Source: Siansivirga zeaxanthinifaciens CC-SAMT-1 (GTDB lineage: Bacteria > Bacteroidota > Bacteroidia > Flavobacteriales > Flavobacteriaceae). Taken from it: DNA of 64,000 nt. Shown piece by piece: positions 39,409 through 50,189 of this stretch. Positions within the stretch are counted from its first letter, which is position 1. Each line of letters begins with the position of its first letter. The position numbers and the translations under genes are program-made. The stretch is from NCBI RefSeq assembly GCF_000941055.1, contig NZ_CP007202.1:1112001-1176000 (forward strand), read 5' to 3'. Below the pieces are notes generated by a model. It was not told the origin of the DNA, did no database searches, and was given only the letters and a program-made list of their open reading frames with translations.

Positions 39409-42400
39409 CTAATCGTTTGTTGAATCTAAGGTGTTTTTCGTTGGTAAATCGCTGTCATTTTGTGGAGAAAACTCGTCTTCTTCTGTGTCTTCACCATAAA
39501 AATGCTTAAACCTCATGAGATTCATGTTAAATATATCGCCTTGTTTTTTAGCAAAATCTCTGTCGTATTTAACTAAAACATCTAATAAACTTTTGTAACG
39601 TTGTATGTCGGTATAGATATCTTCAAACAAACGCTCTTGGTTGTCTAATTTCAAAGTGCTATAATAAGCCAGATTTTCTTGATATTTTTTAGCTACATCT
39701 AAAAATAACTGGCGGGCTTTTTCTTTATTATCTACTTCGTAGTAAGCACCAATGTAAGGCTCTAAAAGCGTATAATATCCAAAATATTCAACAGGCATAT
39801 TGGTCATGGCTATGTCTGCAACTTCTTCGGCTTTATCGAGTTTGCCTTCATTTATTAAAGTTTCGGCTAAACGCGCTAAATTTCCTCTGTAAGTAATGGA
39901 GTTTTTACGAGTTTCTGGATCGTGATAAATGTCTCCACCGCTATTTCCCCAATCCCATTTTTTTACTTTTTCGTACATCAAGTCGCTGTCTAAGCGTCCC
40001 ATATCAAACGGATTTGTTTTGTCGATAGGTGTTTTAATGGGTACTAGTTTGTAGCATAAACCATCTAACTGTAAATAATCTTTCATCCAGATATAATCGT
40101 CGTCACCAAAACTTCCGCCAGTAAAATAAATAGGGCGTTTCCAGTCGTTGTTAGCAACAATGTCTAACATTAAAAGTCTATTTTTATATAACGCACCGCC
40201 TGTAATATTAATGTCAATGTAAGGCACAATTTTATCGGCATCTTTTTGTTTTACAATTCCAGATTTAATGGCATTTTGTTTGTTAACAGGAATCCTTAAA
40301 TGTTCTGTTGGCAAGTAGCTCATTTTTAAATCTTGAGGTCTTACTTGCGATAAATCGATACCTTTTTGTTCTAAAACATATTTGTATTTTGTTTTAGGAT
40401 TGTCACTAGCAATAAAATCTAAAAATTGTTTAACATACAAAGTATCATTAATTACTGGTTCTATTACGATGTAATCATTTGTTCCATATTTGTATAAATC
40501 GTGCGTAAGTTGCGACGGAATCGGGTCGCTTTCGTATGCTTTACGCTTCATTTGATCGATATACCAATCTGTTTGAAATAAACTGGTATTTACAACGCGA
40601 ACATCGGTTCTATAACCTTCAATTTCTTGAGCATACCAAAGGGCAAACGTATCGTTATCTCCAATGGTAAAAAGTATACCGTCTTCAGCACAAGAATCTA
40701 AATACATTTTCGCCATCGATTTGGCTGTGTATTTGCCCGATCTGTCATGGTCGTCCCAATTATTTGCAGCTAAAATCCCTGGTACTAAAGCTAGGCATAT
40801 CACACTTACACCAATTGCTCCAAGTTTAGCAGGTAGATATTTTTTAAGGGCATCGTAAATAGCATAGACACCAAAACCAATCCACAAGGCAAAAACATAA
40901 AACGAACCAACTACCGAGTAATCTCGTTCACGAGGTTCGAAGGGTCTTACATTGGTATAAACTTGTATGGCAACCCCTGTAAAAAGGAAGAATACCAACA
41001 TAGTCCAAAATAATTTTTTGTCTTTATTAAATAAGAAGAAGAAACCTAGTAAGCCTAAAATAAAAGGTAACATATAATAAGTGTTTCTAGCCTTATTGTT
41101 TTTCACATCGCTTGGTAAGTTATCTTGCGACATCCCTAAAAGCTTTTCGTCTAGAGGTTTAATGCCGGTTATCCAATTGCCGTGGTTATCGTATCTTCCT
41201 TGAATATCGTCTTGTCTTCCAGAGAAATTCCACATAAAATAACGCCAATACATATAGCCCAATTGAAATTGGAACATATAAGTTATGTTAGACATTAACG
41301 ACGGTTTTTCAACATCTATATAGCTTTTATAAGTTTTTAAAAATTTGTCGTAGCCTTCGTAATCTACATTGCCTTTAGCCACTTCATTTTTAAAATTAGA
41401 AACTAAAGTACGCAGTTCGTTTTCCATCTGGTATTCTGGTTTCAGTTTAAAATCTAAAAAACCAGAAAACATCATGTAATTTTCGGCGTGTTCGGCACTC
41501 CACATACGCGGTAAAATAGAGGCGTGTTTGTGGTTGTAGTTTTGTTTAGCGTTTTTGTAGTCGTTAACAATAACATATTTGCCTTTGGTTTCGTCTTTTT
41601 CGTACTTAGGTTTGTCGTCAACGTAAGGGCTGTTTTCATCTAAATACGAATATTGATCTGTAAACAAAGGCCCATAAAACAAATGCGTTTCGGGGTATTG
41701 TTCTAAGTTATAATACGCCAATAATTCGCGGGCACTTGAAGGATTGTTTTCATTAATAACCGTATTGGCATTAGCACGAATAGGCAGCATGAGCCAGGTT
41801 GAAAATCCAATAATCACAAAAGTTAAACATAAAACACTTGTATTTAAATGTGTGTAACCTTTCTGTTTTGTATATTTTAATGCATAAATAATAATAGCTA
41901 CCAATGCTAAGCCTGCAATTATAGAACCCGAATTAAAAGGCAGACCAACGGAATTCACAAAAAATATTTCAGACACACTAAATATTTTTAAAATATTCGG
42001 AGCCAGTAATTTAAAAACAAATAATAAAACAGCCACCGAAACGACGTTTGCTATTATAAAGTTTTTAATGGTAACTGTTTTGTAGTTTTTAAAGTAATAA
42101 ATAAGTCCAATTGCTGGAATGGTTAAAAGTCCCATAAAGTGAACTCCAAAAGATAAACCAATAACAAAAGCAATTAAAATTAACCAACGATTACCGCGAG
42201 GCTTATCCATGTCTTGTTCCCAGCGTAAGCTCAACCAAAATAAAATAGACATGATTAAAGTAGCCATGGCGTAAACTTCAGTTTCAACCGCATTAAACCA
42301 GAAAGAATCGGTAAATGCAAAAGCTAAACTACCAACCAATGCGCTACCCAGAATAGCAAAAGCTTTTTCTTTACTAATGTCTTTTTTAATTCCGACTAAC

Positions 42401-42714
42401 TTTTTTAGAAGCAGCGTAATGGTCCAAAACATAAATAAAATAGTAAAGGCACTAGAAATAGCACTCATCATATTCATCATAAAACCAACTTGCGAAGGCT
42501 CTAGAGCAAACATAGAGAAAAATGCGCCCAGCATTTGAAAAAGTGGTGCTCCTGGCGGGTGACCAACTTGCAGTTTAGCCGAGGTTAAAATATATTCTCC
42601 AGCATCCCAGAAGCTTACGGTAGGTTCTGCAGTAAGTGTGTATGTTACAAGCGCAATTAAAAAAGAGAACCAACCAAGAATGGTGTTCCATTTTTTAAAG
42701 TTAAAATTGGTCAT
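39409..42714 (-). CDS. DUF2723 membrane protein (TMEM260-like)
   Basis: This 1101-residue protein has an N-terminal polytopic region of about 9-12 helices (about 1-320), a soluble segment, more helices (about 545-660) and a large C-terminal soluble part with TPR-like helices (near 950-1040). The DUF2723 signature is clear at the N-terminus (PTVSFWDAGEYI and QVGHPPGAPLFQMLG). The acidic residues there are typical of GT-C glycosyltransferases; the eukaryotic relative TMEM260 is a protein O-mannosyltransferase. A role in O-glycosylation of exported proteins is likely but not shown here. It is coupled to the deacetylase gene. Confidence 0.85.
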   Translation of the reverse strand: MTNFNFKKWNTILGWFSFLIALVTYTLTAEPTVSFWDAGEYILTSAKLQVGHPPGAPLFQMLGAFFSMFALEPSQVGFMMNMMSAISSAFTILFMFWTITLLLKKLVGIKKDISKEKAFAILGSALVGSLAFAFTDSFWFNAVETEVYAMATLIMSILFWLSLRWEQDMDKPRGNRWLILIAFVIGLSFGVHFMGLLTIPAIGLIYYFKNYKTVTIKNFIIANVVSVAVLLFVFKLLAPNILKIFSVSEIFFVNSVGLPFNSGSIIAGLALVAIIIYALKYTKQKGYTHLNTSVLCLTFVIIGFSTWLMLPIRANANTVINENNPSSARELLAYYNLEQYPETHLFYGPLFTDQYSYLDENSPYVDDKPKYEKDETKGKYVIVNDYKNAKQNYNHKHASILPRMWSAEHAENYMMFSGFLDFKLKPEYQMENELRTLVSNFKNEVAKGNVDYEGYDKFLKTYKSYIDVEKPSLMSNITYMFQFQLGYMYWRYFMWNFSGRQDDIQGRYDNHGNWITGIKPLDEKLLGMSQDNLPSDVKNNKARNTYYMLPFILGLLGFFFLFNKDKKLFWTMLVFFLFTGVAIQVYTNVRPFEPRERDYSVVGSFYVFALWIGFGVYAIYDALKKYLPAKLGAIGVSVICLALVPGILAANNWDDHDRSGKYTAKSMAKMYLDSCAEDGILFTIGDNDTFALWYAQEIEGYRTDVRVVNTSLFQTDWYIDQMKRKAYESDPIPSQLTHDLYKYGTNDYIVIEPVINDTLYVKQFLDFIASDNPKTKYKYVLEQKGIDLSQVRPQDLKMSYLPTEHLRIPVNKQNAIKSGIVKQKDADKIVPYIDINITGGALYKNRLLMLDIVANNDWKRPIYFTGGSFGDDDYIWMKDYLQLDGLCYKLVPIKTPIDKTNPFDMGRLDSDLMYEKVKKWDWGNSGGDIYHDPETRKNSITYRGNLARLAETLINEGKLDKAEEVADIAMTNMPVEYFGYYTLLEPYIGAYYEVDNKEKARQLFLDVAKKYQENLAYYSTLKLDNQERLFEDIYTDIQRYKSLLDVLVKYDRDFAKKQGDIFNMNLMRFKHFYGEDTEEDEFSPQNDSDLPTKNTLDSTND

Positions 42715-42815
42715 AAATTATTTTTTAAATAGTATGGCGAATTTAGTAATAAATATATTATTTGGTATGTTTTTAAGTAAACGTTAAGCATTGATAATTA
42801 TTTTTTAAAAAAATG

Positions 42816-42846
42816 TTTGTAGAAATGAAACTTTGTTTTAAATTTG
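42816..42846 (+). promoter_or_regulatory. Promoter of tRNA-Gln
   Basis: TTTG (42816-42819) and TAAATTTG (42839-42846) are spaced by 19 bp, an excellent -33/-7 pair. The tRNA begins 17 bp after the -7 box. Confidence 0.8.
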
Positions 42847-42863
42847 CATCCTCATTTACACAA

Positions 42864-42936
42864 TGGCTTATGGTGTAACTGGCAACACGTCTGGTTTTGG
42901 TCCAGAAGAGTCTAGGTTCGAGCCCTAGTAAGCCAA
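42864..42936 (+). tRNA. tRNA-Gln (anticodon TTG)
   Basis: A 73-nt tRNA. The acceptor stem TGGCTTA (42864-42870) pairs with TAAGCCA (42929-42935) and the discriminator is A. The anticodon is TTG at 42897-42899 and the T arm contains GGTTCGAGCCC. CCA is not encoded. Confidence 0.97.
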
Positions 42937-42937
42937 C

Positions 42938-42971
42938 AAAAAGTCTTTCAGTTTTCTGGAAGACTTTTTTG
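42938..42971 (+). terminator. Terminator after tRNA-Gln
   Basis: AAAGTCTTTCAG pairs with CTGGAAGACTTT (one mismatch) around a T-rich loop, followed by a T tract. It separates the tRNA from the rimP leader. Confidence 0.85.
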
Positions 42972-43051
42972 TTTGAGACTTTTTGATGATTGTATTATGG
43001 GTTAAAATAAGCCCCGATAACCATTAAATCGATATCTAATTTTATTAAAAA

Positions 43052-43084
43052 TTGCTTAAAAATCAATAAAATATTATATATTTG
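43052..43084 (+). promoter_or_regulatory. Promoter of rimP-nusA-infB
   Basis: TTG (43052-43054), 22 bp, then TATATTTG (43077-43084), a perfect -7 element. The inferred start is near 43091, giving a leader of about 55 nt before rimP. Confidence 0.65.
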
Positions 43085-43110
43085 CACCGTTGAAAGGCGA
43101 ATTAAGGAAC

Positions 43111-43138
43111 GAGGGGACGGAAAGTCCCCTCTTTTTAT
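43111..43138 (+). terminator. Leader terminator/attenuator upstream of rimP
   Basis: GAGGGGAC pairs perfectly with GTCCCCTC around loop GGAAA and is followed by CTTTTTA, a compact G/C-rich stem in an AT-rich genome. It lies between the promoter and rimP, so transcription must read through it to express nusA. That position suggests attenuation or NusA feedback, not ordinary termination. Confidence 0.8.
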
Positions 43139-43146
43139 AATAAAAA

Positions 43147-43608
43147 ATGTTTAAAAATACTGTCAAAGATTTACTAGATGCAGCTTTGGTTGAAAGACCA
43201 GACTTATTTCTAATTGATTTCACTGTACAAGCAGATAATCATATTAACGTAGTTATAGATGGCGATCAAGGCGTATTAGTTGAAGATTGCATGTTTATTA
43301 GCAGAGCCATCGAGCATAATTTAGATAGAGAAGAACAAGATTTCTCACTGGAAGTTATGTCGGCAGGAGCTGCAGCACCTTTAGTAAATAAAAGACAATA
43401 TTTTAAAAATTTGAATAGAGACCTTAAAGTAAGTACAACCTTAGATAAATTTGAAGGTAAACTTGCCAAAGCAAACGAAACAAATATAACATTAGAATGG
43501 AAAGTTAGGGAGCCAAAACCAGTAGGTAAAGGTAAAGTAACTGTCTTAAAACAAGCGGAAATCGCTTACGAAGATATTGTAGAAGCAAAAGTTATGATTA
43601 AATTTTAA
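43147..43608 (+). CDS. rimP: Ribosome maturation factor RimP
   Basis: This 153-residue protein helps assemble the 30S subunit. The two-domain layout is visible: an N-terminal alpha/beta part with VVIDGDQGV and CMFISRAIEHNLD, and a C-terminal SH3-like barrel. The EVMSAGA motif stands where the family has EVSSPG. It begins the conserved operon rimP-nusA-infB, with nusA 13 bp downstream. Confidence 0.94.
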   Translation: MFKNTVKDLLDAALVERPDLFLIDFTVQADNHINVVIDGDQGVLVEDCMFISRAIEHNLDREEQDFSLEVMSAGAAAPLVNKRQYFKNLNRDLKVSTTLDKFEGKLAKANETNITLEWKVREPKPVGKGKVTVLKQAEIAYEDIVEAKVMIKF

Positions 43609-43621
43609 TTCAGTAAGAGTT

Positions 43622-44854
43622 ATGGAGAATATCGCGTTAATTGAATCTTTTTCAGAATTCAAAGACGATAAGCTAATTGACCGTGTAACGTTGATGGCGA
43701 TTTTAGAAGATGTATTTAGAAGTGCTTTAAAAAAGAAGTATGGCGATGACGATAATTTTGATATTATTGTAAATCCAGACAAAGGCGATTTAGAGATATG
43801 GAGAAATCGAGTGGTTGTAGCCGATGGTGAAGTAGAAGAACCAAATCAAGAAATTTCATTATCTGAAGCTCGAAAAATTGAGCCAGATTTTGAGGTAGGT
43901 GAAGACGTTTCAGAAGAAGTAAAGCTTATCGATTTAGGAAGACGTGCTATTTTAGCATTACGCCAAAACTTAATTTCTAAAATTCACGAACACGATAACA
44001 CAATTGTTTTCAAACAATTTAAGGATTTAATAGGCGATATTTACACAGCAGAAGTTCATCACATACGTCACAGAGCTGTTATTTTATTAGACGACGAAGG
44101 AAACGAAATCGTTTTGCCAAAAGAAAAACAAATACCTTCAGATTTCTTTAGAAAAGGAGACAATGTAAGAGGTGTTATTGATAGTGTAGAATTAAAGGGT
44201 GCCAAGCCTACCATTATCATGTCAAGAAGTTCCCCTGCATTTTTAGAGAAACTTTTTGAGCAAGAAATACCAGAAGTTTTTGACGGACTTATTACAATTA
44301 AAAATGTAGTTAGAATTCCAGGCGAAAAAGCAAAAGTTGCCGTAGATTCTTATGATGATAGAATCGATCCTGTTGGCGCTTGTGTTGGTATGAAAGGATC
44401 TAGAATACATGGTATTGTAAGAGAGTTAGGTAACGAAAACATCGATGTTATTAATTACACAACCAATTTACAATTATACATCACCAGAGCATTAAGCCCT
44501 GCAAGAGTAACTTCAATTAAAATTAACGAAGAAACTAAACGTGCCGAAGTAATTTTAAAACCAGAAGAAGTTAGTAAAGCTATTGGTAGAGGCGGACATA
44601 ACATTCGTTTGGCTGGGCAGTTAACAGGTTATGAAATAGATGTATTTAGAGAAGGCGCAGAGGAAGATGTTGAATTATCTGAGTTCTCTGATGAAATAGA
44701 AGGATGGATTATTGAAGAGTTTAGCAAAGCTGGTCTAGATACTGCAAAAAGTATTTTAGAACAAGATGTAAACGATTTAGTAAAAAGAACAGATTTAGAA
44801 GAAGAAACAATTAAAGACGTTATTAGAATTTTAAGAGAAGAATTCGAAGAATAA
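43622..44854 (+). CDS. nusA: Transcription termination/antitermination factor NusA
   Basis: This 410-residue NusA has the N-terminal RNA polymerase-binding domain (about 1-125), the S1 domain (about 130-200) and two KH domains (about 205-345) with VGACVGMKGSRI and IGRGGHNIRLA. It ends in a short acidic tail, so it lacks the two acidic repeat domains AR1/AR2 of Escherichia coli NusA. It enhances pausing and hairpin-dependent termination. The hairpin in the rimP leader makes autoregulation plausible. Confidence 0.96.
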   Translation: MENIALIESFSEFKDDKLIDRVTLMAILEDVFRSALKKKYGDDDNFDIIVNPDKGDLEIWRNRVVVADGEVEEPNQEISLSEARKIEPDFEVGEDVSEEVKLIDLGRRAILALRQNLISKIHEHDNTIVFKQFKDLIGDIYTAEVHHIRHRAVILLDDEGNEIVLPKEKQIPSDFFRKGDNVRGVIDSVELKGAKPTIIMSRSSPAFLEKLFEQEIPEVFDGLITIKNVVRIPGEKAKVAVDSYDDRIDPVGACVGMKGSRIHGIVRELGNENIDVINYTTNLQLYITRALSPARVTSIKINEETKRAEVILKPEEVSKAIGRGGHNIRLAGQLTGYEIDVFREGAEEDVELSEFSDEIEGWIIEEFSKAGLDTAKSILEQDVNDLVKRTDLEEETIKDVIRILREEFEE

Positions 44855-44883
44855 CATATATTTGAGTATTTTAAAGGCGATTT

Positions 44884-47706
44884 ATGGCTGAAACAATTAG
44901 ATTAAATAAAGTATTACGCGAACTAAATATTTCTTTAGATCGTGCCGTAGAATTTTTAGATTCGAAAGGTGTCGATATAGAGAAACGTCCAACTACAAAA
45001 ATTTCACAAGAAGTTTACAACATTCTTTCTAGTGAATTTCAAGTTGATGCTAACAAAAAAGTTGCATCTATGGAAGTTGGTGAAGCAAAATTAAAAGAAA
45101 AAGAAGTTTTGCGAGAGCAACGTGAGCGTGAACTTGAACAGAAACAAAAAGAACAAGCCAGAAGAGACGAAGTTGTTAAAGCTACCAAAATACTTTCTGG
45201 TCCTAAACAAGTTGGCAAAATAGATTTAGATACAAATAAGGAAATAATAGAGCCTAAAGTTGAAAAATCTCCAGAGCCAGTAGTTGAGGCACCAGCTAAA
45301 GAATCTGTTGTTAAAACAGAAGAAGTTGCGAAACAACCCGAAGCCGAAAAAGTTGTTGAAACTCCAAAGAATGAAGAAACTCCTGTAAAAGAAACACCTA
45401 AAGCAGAAGAAGAGAAAGTTCAAAAACCTAAACCTAAACAGGAAATAGAAGTGGTAAAAACCACCAAAACCAATGAAGAAGGTGAAGTTGTTGAAGAAGA
45501 AAGAGTTGAGACTAAATATCAAAAATTAACAGGTCCTAAAATTGCTGGAGATAAAATTGATTTATCTCAGTTTAATAAACCTAAGAAGAAAAAAGAAGAT
45601 AAAAAACCAGCCGATGCAAAAGCTGGGGATGCAAATTCTTCAAATAAAAGAAAGCGCCGTCGTATAAGTAAAGTAGGTGGTCCTGGCGACAACAAAAACA
45701 CTAATACTGGAGGTGCACCATCTCAGTCAAGACCAGGAGGAAACGATCGTTTCAAAGGAAAACCAGGTCAGGCTAGACGTCCAATTATTAAAGAAGACCC
45801 TAGTGACGAGGATGTTAAAAAACAAGTACGTGAAACTTTAGAAAAACTACAAGGTAAATCATCTAAAGGTAAAGGTGCTAAATATAGAAGAGATAAAAGA
45901 GATCAACACAGAGATCAAACCGAAAGAGATCTTCAACAAGAAGCAGCAGAAAGTAAAATCTTAAAAGTAACAGAGTTCGTAACAGCGAATGAAGTTGCAA
46001 CAATGATGGATGTGCCCGTAACGCAAATTATCTCGGCCTGTATGTCTTTAGGTATGATGGTAACCATGAATCAGCGTCTAGATGCTGAAACCTTATCTAT
46101 CGTAGCCGAAGAATTTGGATACCAGGTTGAATTTGTAACTGCAGGAATCGAAGAATCTATAGAAGTTGTTGAAGATAGAGAAGAAGATTTACTAGAAAGA
46201 GCGCCTATTGTTACGGTAATGGGTCACGTAGATCACGGTAAAACATCCCTTCTGGATTACATTCGTAAAGAAAACGTAATTGCAGGAGAATCGGGTGGAA
46301 TTACACAACATATTGGAGCATACGGCGTAAAATTAGAAAACGGACAAAAAATTGCGTTCTTAGATACACCAGGTCACGAAGCGTTTACAGCGATGCGTGC
46401 TCGTGGTGCTCAAGTTACAGATATTGCTATTATTGTGGCTGCTGCCGATGATGATATTATGCCACAAACAAAAGAGGCTATATCGCATGCACAAGCTGCA
46501 GGGGTGCCTATTGTTTTTGCAATTAATAAAATAGATAAACCAGACGCAAATCCAGATAAAATTAAAGAAGGATTAGCACAAATGAATTTGTTAGTAGAAG
46601 ATTGGGGTGGTAAAATACAATCGCATGATATCTCGGCAAAAATGGGTACTGGTGTTAAAGAATTATTAGAAAAAGTATTACTTGAAGCCGAATTACTAGA
46701 GCTAAGAGCAAATCCAAACAAACCAGCTGTTGGTACGGTTGTAGAAGCCTTCCTTGATAAAGGTCGTGGTTATGTAGCCACTATTTTAGTTCAGGCTGGA
46801 ACTTTACGTGTTGGAGATTATGTATTAGCAGGTAAACACAGTGGTAAAGTAAAAGCGATGCACGACGAGCGTGGTAATGATGTTGCCGAAGCAGGTCCAT
46901 CGACACCTGTATCGATATTAGGTTTAGATGGTGCACCACAAGCGGGTGATAAATTTAACGTGTTTGAAGATGAGCGAGAAGCAAAACAAATTGCTGCAAA
47001 ACGTTCTCAGCTACAACGTGAGCAATCGGTTCGTACACAACGTCATATTACATTAGATGAAATTGGTCGTCGTATTGCATTAGGAGATTTCCAAGAATTA
47101 AACATTATCCTTAAAGGTGACGTGGATGGTTCGGTTGAAGCTTTAACAGATTCATTCCAGAAATTATCTACCGAAGAAATTCAAGTGAATATTTTACATA
47201 AAGGTGTAGGAGCCATTACTGAAAGTGATGTATTATTAGCTTCAGCATCTGATGCGATTATTATTGGATTTAATGTGCGTCCTGTAGGTAATGCTCGAAT
47301 GATTGCCGATAAAGAAGAAATAGATATCCGTACATACTCTATTATTTACGATGCCATTAACGATCTTAAAGATGCTATGGAAGGTATGTTATCTCCAGAG
47401 TTTAAAGAAGAGATTACAGGTACTGCCGAAATTAGAGAAATATTTAAGGTTACTAAAATTGGAAGCATTGCTGGTTGTATGGTAACAAATGGTAAAATAT
47501 TTAGAAACTCTGGTATTCGTTTAATTAGAGACGGTGTTGTAGTATTTACAGGTGAGTTAGCATCATTAAAACGATTTAAAGATGATGTTAAAGAAGTTGC
47601 TAAAGGTTACGATTGTGGTATGCAAATTAAAAACTACAACGACATTAAAGAGGGCGATATTATAGAAGCCTTCCATGAAGTTGAAGTTAAAAAGAAACTA
47701 AAATAA
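44884..47706 (+). CDS. infB: Translation initiation factor IF-2
   Basis: This 940-residue GTPase brings initiator tRNA to the 30S subunit. The N-terminus is an IF2N domain (1-50) followed by a long charged low-complexity linker (about 60-350). The G domain (about 437-605) contains [20 protein letters not shown] and ISAK-type motifs, and the C-terminal domains follow. The start at 44884 is 30 bp after nusA. It ends just before a strong palindromic terminator shared with the convergent kinase gene. Confidence 0.97.
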   Translation: MAETIRLNKVLRELNISLDRAVEFLDSKGVDIEKRPTTKISQEVYNILSSEFQVDANKKVASMEVGEAKLKEKEVLREQRERELEQKQKEQARRDEVVKATKILSGPKQVGKIDLDTNKEIIEPKVEKSPEPVVEAPAKESVVKTEEVAKQPEAEKVVETPKNEETPVKETPKAEEEKVQKPKPKQEIEVVKTTKTNEEGEVVEEERVETKYQKLTGPKIAGDKIDLSQFNKPKKKKEDKKPADAKAGDANSSNKRKRRRISKVGGPGDNKNTNTGGAPSQSRPGGNDRFKGKPGQARRPIIKEDPSDEDVKKQVRETLEKLQGKSSKGKGAKYRRDKRDQHRDQTERDLQQEAAESKILKVTEFVTANEVATMMDVPVTQIISACMSLGMMVTMNQRLDAETLSIVAEEFGYQVEFVTAGIEESIEVVEDREEDLLERAPIVTVMGHVDHGKTSLLDYIRKENVIAGESGGITQHIGAYGVKLENGQKIAFLDTPGHEAFTAMRARGAQVTDIAIIVAAADDDIMPQTKEAISHAQAAGVPIVFAINKIDKPDANPDKIKEGLAQMNLLVEDWGGKIQSHDISAKMGTGVKELLEKVLLEAELLELRANPNKPAVGTVVEAFLDKGRGYVATILVQAGTLRVGDYVLAGKHSGKVKAMHDERGNDVAEAGPSTPVSILGLDGAPQAGDKFNVFEDEREAKQIAAKRSQLQREQSVRTQRHITLDEIGRRIALGDFQELNIILKGDVDGSVEALTDSFQKLSTEEIQVNILHKGVGAITESDVLLASASDAIIIGFNVRPVGNARMIADKEEIDIRTYSIIYDAINDLKDAMEGMLSPEFKEEITGTAEIREIFKVTKIGSIAGCMVTNGKIFRNSGIRLIRDGVVVFTGELASLKRFKDDVKEVAKGYDCGMQIKNYNDIKEGDIIEAFHEVEVKKKLK

Positions 47707-47723
47707 AGTTTAAAAGTTTACAT

Positions 47724-47752
47724 AAAAAAAGCGATCCGAGGATCGCTTTTTT
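47724..47752. terminator. Bidirectional terminator after infB
   Basis: GCGATC-CGAG-GATCGC is flanked by an A tract and a T tract. It ends the rimP-nusA-infB operon from the left and the kinase gene at 47773 from the right. Confidence 0.92.
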
Positions 47753-47772
47753 ATTTATAAGTCTTTTTAAAA

Positions 47773-50118
47773 TCATGCACAGGTATACAAATTTATTTTT
47801 TCGTATAAAGTTGCCTTATTAATTGGTTTGTTTATGTAATCGTTCATACCAATTTCTAAAACATATTCTCTTGTTTTTTGCATGGCATCTGCTGTAACGG
47901 CAATAATAGGAATACTTTTAATAAGTTCGCCAAGGTCACCGTTTCTTATAATTTTGGTAGCTTCATATCCATCCATAACAGGCATTTGTAAATCCATTAA
48001 AATGATATCAAAAGATTCTTTTTTTAAGCATTCTAAACCTTCATTACCATTATTGGCGATTACTAAATTGGTATAATTGAAGCTTTGTAAAATTTTTCGA
48101 ATAACCATTTGGTTCATTTTATTGTCTTCAACAATAAGAATTTTTAAATCCTTATTATTCGTATTTAAAAGTGTCGCATCGGCGGTTATGTGCTGTTTAA
48201 TTTGAACGATTTCAAAAGGTAATTTTATATTTACCTGAGTGCCAACGCCTAATTCACTTTTTATATTAATTGTTCCGTTAAATAATTTTACCAAGTGTTT
48301 TACAATACTTAAACCAAGACCAATACCACCAAATTGTCTTTTATGATTTAACCGCATCTGACTAAAACTATCATAAATATTGTTAAGTATTTTATTGTCG
48401 ATACCAATTCCTGTATCAGAAATTACAATATCAAACACACCAGATTCATTTGATTCGATTTTACTCGTAATCTTAAATTGAATACTACCTTCTTTAGTAT
48501 ATTTAAAAGCATTGCTTACTACGTTGTTTATTATTTGTAGAAAACGCTCGGTATCACCAGAAATTAAATAAGGTAATTGGTTATCAATAGTATAATTGTA
48601 AATAAGGCCTTTGTTTTCTGCTTCAATTTTCCAATTATTATTTATTTGAGAAAGAACAGTTTCTGGATTAAATGTTTCTTTTTTAAGGATAAGCTCGTTT
48701 TTTTCAATAAGTTCAAAATCAAGAATATCGTTCACATTACTAAGCAAGCTTAATGAAGCATTTTTTATAATTTCAAATTGTTTACGCGTCTCTTTATTTT
48801 GTTCATCGTTTAACTGCAATTCGGCAATTCCCATAATTGCATTTATTGGTGTTCTTAATTCATGACTTATGTTAGACATGAAGTAGGTTTTTAACTGACT
48901 TATTTCTTCAGATTTTATAAGCGCAAATTCTTGAGATTTTTCCTTTTCTAATCGTAATTTCTTAATAAGATTTGTCATAGATAGCGACAAGAAAATAACT
49001 TCAAAACCAGCACCAAATTTAGCGCTGTTTACTACATAGAAGTTATTAGGTAGTAAGCTAAGATTGTTCATTACAAATCCCATAAGACCAATAACTAAGA
49101 AGAAAATACCTATCGAGAAATACCTGTCTATTTTAACGCCTTTATATTGAATATAAAATAAGCTAACTATAATGAGAATTAAACTTAACAACCCATTAAG
49201 ATTGCTTAAAGGGTAAGCATGCTCCATGGTTTGTGGGCTAATTAAAACCATAACAAATAAACCTGCAATTATAAAATACAATATTCTAAAACCTTTATAA
49301 GCTAAAGGGAATTCTACTTTAATTTTTAGGAAATATTCGCAATATTTTAATAAAAATAAATTTGAAAATAAGGCAGTAATTAAAACGGCTTTAGTATTAA
49401 AATAACCGCCATTTGGGAAAATATATTGAAAAATTAAACCATCTAATGCAGCCTGTAAAGAAGCTATTGAAAATACATAGAAACCGTAAAATAGAAATGT
49501 TTTTTCTTTTAAACTTTTGTAAAAAAACAAGTAAATTATACCAGCCAAAAGCAAGATGCCATAAAACAAACCGAAGAATAATTGCTGATTGTAATTGTAT
49601 TTCCAAAATTCATTTTCATTATAAATATTTAAAGGAATATTTATTGTTTCACCATCACTTTTTAAATTAAGATAAAATTGATTTTTACTATTTGGAGGAA
49701 GTATTATTTTAAAAATTGTCGATCGATGTTTTACCTGCTTTTCTTCAAATCGAATTTCATCGCCACTTTTAAAAGATTTAATGTTGTTATTGGTAATCTG
49801 GTAAAGTGTAGCAAAATCTGTTACGGGTCTTGCTGTATTTAAGTAATATATTTTTGATTCTGCAGAGGTGTTTTCTAGTTTAAAACGAACCCAATAGTAA
49901 TCTGAAGTAAAGCCTACACTTTCATTATCTGATTTAAGTGGTGTGTAAATTAAATCGTTTGAAATTAATACTTCATTTATATTAAGCGTTTGCTTGCCCA
50001 CATTTGTATATGAAGCATATTGAAAAAGATCATCTTGGTTAAGTTCTGGGTTGTAATAAGTATCTGTATAATTTATATCATTTGCAAATAGACTTATTAA
50101 TATGAGTAGTAATTTCAT
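47773..50118 (-). CDS. 7TMR-DISM hybrid histidine kinase with C-terminal receiver
   Basis: This 781-residue hybrid kinase has a signal peptide-like start, a periplasmic 7TMR-DISMED2-type beta-sandwich (about 25-165) and a seven-helix membrane module (about 180-385). The HisKA domain carries phosphorylated H419 in SNISHELRTP, and the ATPase domain shows NAFKYT, DTGIGID and GGIGLGLSI. A receiver domain (about 655-780) contains VEDNKMN and D709 in LMDLQMP. The sensor probably binds a carbohydrate or small ligand. No output partner adjoins it. It could phosphorylate the orphan regulator at 4.7 kb, but nothing in the sequence shows this. Confidence 0.93.
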   Translation of the reverse strand: MKLLLILISLFANDINYTDTYYNPELNQDDLFQYASYTNVGKQTLNINEVLISNDLIYTPLKSDNESVGFTSDYYWVRFKLENTSAESKIYYLNTARPVTDFATLYQITNNNIKSFKSGDEIRFEEKQVKHRSTIFKIILPPNSKNQFYLNLKSDGETINIPLNIYNENEFWKYNYNQQLFFGLFYGILLLAGIIYLFFYKSLKEKTFLFYGFYVFSIASLQAALDGLIFQYIFPNGGYFNTKAVLITALFSNLFLLKYCEYFLKIKVEFPLAYKGFRILYFIIAGLFVMVLISPQTMEHAYPLSNLNGLLSLILIIVSLFYIQYKGVKIDRYFSIGIFFLVIGLMGFVMNNLSLLPNNFYVVNSAKFGAGFEVIFLSLSMTNLIKKLRLEKEKSQEFALIKSEEISQLKTYFMSNISHELRTPINAIMGIAELQLNDEQNKETRKQFEIIKNASLSLLSNVNDILDFELIEKNELILKKETFNPETVLSQINNNWKIEAENKGLIYNYTIDNQLPYLISGDTERFLQIINNVVSNAFKYTKEGSIQFKITSKIESNESGVFDIVISDTGIGIDNKILNNIYDSFSQMRLNHKRQFGGIGLGLSIVKHLVKLFNGTINIKSELGVGTQVNIKLPFEIVQIKQHITADATLLNTNNKDLKILIVEDNKMNQMVIRKILQSFNYTNLVIANNGNEGLECLKKESFDIILMDLQMPVMDGYEATKIIRNGDLGELIKSIPIIAVTADAMQKTREYVLEIGMNDYINKPINKATLYEKINLYTCA

Positions 50119-50189
50119 ATACAGGTATTTGGCTATTAATTTAGGGCAAAAAACCGAATCTAGTTTTTTCTAAATTCGGTTTAAAATAA

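Noticed and set aside
45226-45522. Phe-rich reading frame antisense to infB
   Set aside because: It is the mirror of the Lys/Glu-rich low-complexity linker of IF-2, with no start signal or recognisable domain.
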